NCBI GenBank assembly: GCA_036505615.1 | Contig: DASXTB010000382.1 | Span: forward strand, 1-6,419 | Direction of reading: 5' to 3' | Origin: DASXTB01 sp036505615 | Lineage (GTDB): Bacteria; Acidobacteriota; UBA6911; JACQSX01 | DNA: 6,419 nt | Part shown: positions 5,412 to 6,419 of the stretch, piece by piece | Position numbering within the stretch: the stretch's first letter is position 1 | Layout of the letters: each line of letters begins with the position of its first letter | The notes under the pieces: model-generated | Databases searched by the model: none | What the model was told of the DNA's origin: nothing | Seen by the model: only the letters and a program-made list of their open reading frames with translations | Made by a program: the position numbers and the translations under genes

Positions 5412-5426
5412 GGCGGCTGTGCCGCC
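5412..5426. repeat. Small GC hairpin upstream of the HAD gene
   Basis: GGCGGC (5412-5417) and GCCGCC (5421-5426) form a perfect 6-bp stem around TGT, in the 102-bp spacer between the DUF1080 stop and the HAD start. There is no T-tract. It may be a minimal REP-like palindrome, and it sits 17 bp upstream of the HAD start codon, where it could hinder initiation. Confidence 0.4.
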
Positions 5427-5465
5427 TGCCTCTGGTCGGCGAGGTTAGAGTGCCTCAAAATTATG

Positions 5466-5485
5466 AACCACGGGGAACATCGGAG
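5466..5485. repeat. CCAC..GGA-type direct repeat beside the DUF1080 stop
   Basis: ACCACGGGGA and ACATCGGAGA are two adjacent 10-base units sharing 7 positions. They resemble the CAC..GGA vocabulary of the elements at 1880-1922 and 3186-3248 and lie 12 bp beyond the DUF1080 stop codon. The element is short, so membership of the same family is tentative. Confidence 0.35.
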
Positions 5486-5497
5486 AATTTAATGAGA

Positions 5498-6160
5498 TTA
5501 TTTCTGTTCTTCAATCTTTGAGTAGTTCTTAAGGAGCTTTTCCCCCTCCTCCTTCGAAATCGGCCGGATGCGAAGGTTGCGGAACGACACGGAGTCATGA
5601 TCTCCCTGAAGCCGAAGAGGTCCGGGGCTGTCTTCGCGATTGCTGGCGGCGCCGGTTCCCGTGGGCCCGACATCGATATTGTCGTGGATCCTTCTTTGGT
5701 TGTGAAAAACAGTCAGCCGGCGTCCGACAAAAGTCATGTCGAAGCTTTGCCACTCTCCGGCAGGACCGCAAACGTTCACTGCCGGTGCCACCTTCCGGTA
5801 CAGCGCCCCGCAGCCGTTAATGGCAACCGGCTTGCCGTAGCTGTCGAAAATCTGGATTTCGTATTTATCCCGCATGTAGACTCCGGAATTGCTGCCTGGC
5901 GGAATCTTGAACTCCACGTGCAACTGAAAGTCATAAAACTCACCGTCGGTCATCAGGTCCGTGCTCGGCTTGGTGTTTTCATACACTCCGTCGGGCAGCA
6001 CCTTCCATCCATCGAGTCCGTCGGCCTTGCGCAGATGCCAGCCGGAGAGGTCTTTTCCGTTGAACAGATCAATCCAACCTTTCTCTTTGTCTTTCCTCTT
6101 TGCGGCGGAAAGCGGAAATACCATCAAGAGTAGCAGTGCCACAAACCAAAATTTGCGCAT
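5498..6160 (-). CDS. Secreted DUF1080 (3-keto-disaccharide hydrolase family) protein
   Basis: The protein is 220 residues from the start chosen here. An upstream ATG at 6214 would add 18 residues but lies among the heptamer repeats and would bury the signal peptide. From 6160 the N-terminus, MRKFWFVALLLLMVFPLSAA, is a classic signal peptide with cleavage expected after Ala, so it acts outside the cytoplasm. The domain is a concanavalin-like beta sandwich with family hallmarks: LFNGKDLSGW (residues 32-41), GSNSGVYMRDKYEIQIFDS (89-107), NGCGALYRK (115-123), GEWQSFDMTF (135-144), GPLRLQGD (180-187) and FRNLRIRPI (193-201). Relatives hydrolyse 3-keto-glycosides or bind carbohydrates; the activity here is inferred from the family. 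A charged tail of about 18 residues follows. The isomerase gene is 90 bp upstream on the same strand, a pairing often seen with this family. Confidence 0.92.
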   Translation of the reverse strand: MRKFWFVALLLLMVFPLSAAKRKDKEKGWIDLFNGKDLSGWHLRKADGLDGWKVLPDGVYENTKPSTDLMTDGEFYDFQLHVEFKIPPGSNSGVYMRDKYEIQIFDSYGKPVAINGCGALYRKVAPAVNVCGPAGEWQSFDMTFVGRRLTVFHNQRRIHDNIDVGPTGTGAASNREDSPGPLRLQGDHDSVSFRNLRIRPISKEEGEKLLKNYSKIEEQK

Positions 6161-6216
6161 CGAACTTGCAACCAATTTTTTCAGAGAGCAGAATTCCGTT
6201 TGCTGTCGACCCATGT

Positions 6217-6247
6217 CCTGCGACCTGCGACTTCCGACCTGCGACTT
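6217..6247. repeat. Heptanucleotide tandem repeat, unit CCTGCGA
   Basis: Units at 6217-6223, 6224-6230 and 6238-6244 are exactly CCTGCGA, the unit at 6231-6237 is CTTCCGA, and CTT (6245-6247) starts another. A degenerate unit, CTGTCGA at 6203-6209, extends the register to the left. The array fills the space between the isomerase stop (6253-6251) and the DUF1080 gene and contributes to the spurious upstream ATG at 6214. Confidence 0.75.
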
Positions 6248-6250
6248 AAA

Positions 6251-6419
6251 TCAAGCCAGCGCCTGCTTGCAGTAGGCAAGGCACCGCTTTACTTCCTCAA
6301 CCGTATCTCCGCCCCTGTACTCGTATTCAATATTAGCCGGTATCTTCCATTTGTGTTTCTTCAACAGGCCGAGAACTTCCTTGATCGGCGCATCCCCCTG
6401 TCCAAACGGGACGGTCTCA
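6251..6419 (-). CDS. Sugar phosphate isomerase/epimerase (xylose-isomerase-like TIM barrel), C-terminal fragment
   Basis: Only the last 55 codons and the TGA stop lie in the window; the gene continues past the right edge. The fragment begins ETVPFGQGDAPIKEVLGLLK, continues through NIEYEYRGGDTVEEVKRC and ends LAYCKQALA. This matches the end of AP-endonuclease-2-type TIM-barrel sugar isomerases/epimerases: a VPFGxGDxxI turn, a helix, a final beta strand with the IEYEY motif, and a closing helix. Such enzymes interconvert keto and aldo sugars or epimerise them using a divalent metal. It lies immediately upstream of the DUF1080 gene on the same strand, so the two probably form a carbohydrate-catabolic pair. 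The exact reaction cannot be assigned from the fragment. Confidence 0.85.
   Translation of the reverse strand, partial: ETVPFGQGDAPIKEVLGLLKKHKWKIPANIEYEYRGGDTVEEVKRCLAYCKQALA

Noticed and set aside
5597..6133. Plus-strand open frame of 178 codons opposite DUF1080
   Set aside because: Antisense to clear DUF1080 hallmark motifs; no domain signature of its own.
6161..6214. N-terminal extension of the DUF1080 protein from an ATG at 6214
   Set aside because: It would place 18 residues before a well-formed signal peptide, and its ATG lies among the heptamer repeats; the start at 6160 is better.

Overview
The window is a chromosomal segment of a bacterium with moderately high GC. It carries seven protein genes and unusually repeat-rich spacers. 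It looks like an acidobacterial-type genome: most starts lack a clear Shine-Dalgarno sequence, a secreted DUF1080 protein sits beside a TIM-barrel sugar isomerase, and most spacers hold degenerate short tandem repeats. This assignment is inference from general familiarity, not a database match. No rRNA, tRNA, CRISPR array, transposase or phage gene was seen.

Layout. On the minus strand, in order of transcription, lie: the C-terminal end of a sugar phosphate isomerase/epimerase (6419-6251, cut by the window edge); a secreted DUF1080 protein (6160-5498); a HAD-superfamily hydrolase (5395-4487); a deoxyhypusine-synthase-like protein of unknown function (4297-3326); a PfkB-family heptose-7-phosphate-kinase-like protein (3129-2119); and, after an interruption, a GmhA-like SIS-domain sedoheptulose-7-phosphate isomerase (597-34). 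The interruption is a plus-strand ROK-family sugar kinase (803-1714). It diverges from the isomerase gene and converges on the PfkB gene. Spacers are roughly 90-400 bp, so this is a functional neighbourhood rather than one tight operon.

How the genes may work together. An SIS isomerase, a heptokinase-like PfkB protein and a HAD phosphatase match the chemical steps of nucleotide-activated heptose synthesis: sedoheptulose-7-P to heptose-7-P, then the 1,7-bisphosphate, then the 1-phosphate. The nucleotidyltransferase and epimerase are not in this window. The ROK kinase and the deoxyhypusine-synthase-like protein are not standard members of that pathway and are the least explained parts of the set. 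The DUF1080/isomerase pair at the right end looks like a separate carbohydrate-degrading module.

Spacers. Heptanucleotide tandem arrays of different sequence occur at 1-35, 733-795, 1967-2099 and 6217-6247, and one lies inside the HAD coding sequence (5171-5205). A degenerate octamer array lies at 674-705. A pair of inverted hexamer arrays (1725-1847), a GC-rich double palindrome (4339-4421), a long imperfect hairpin (3186-3248) and related CAC..GGA-type repeats fill most of the remaining non-coding DNA. The shared 7-bp period in unrelated repeat sequences is the most distinctive feature of the window.
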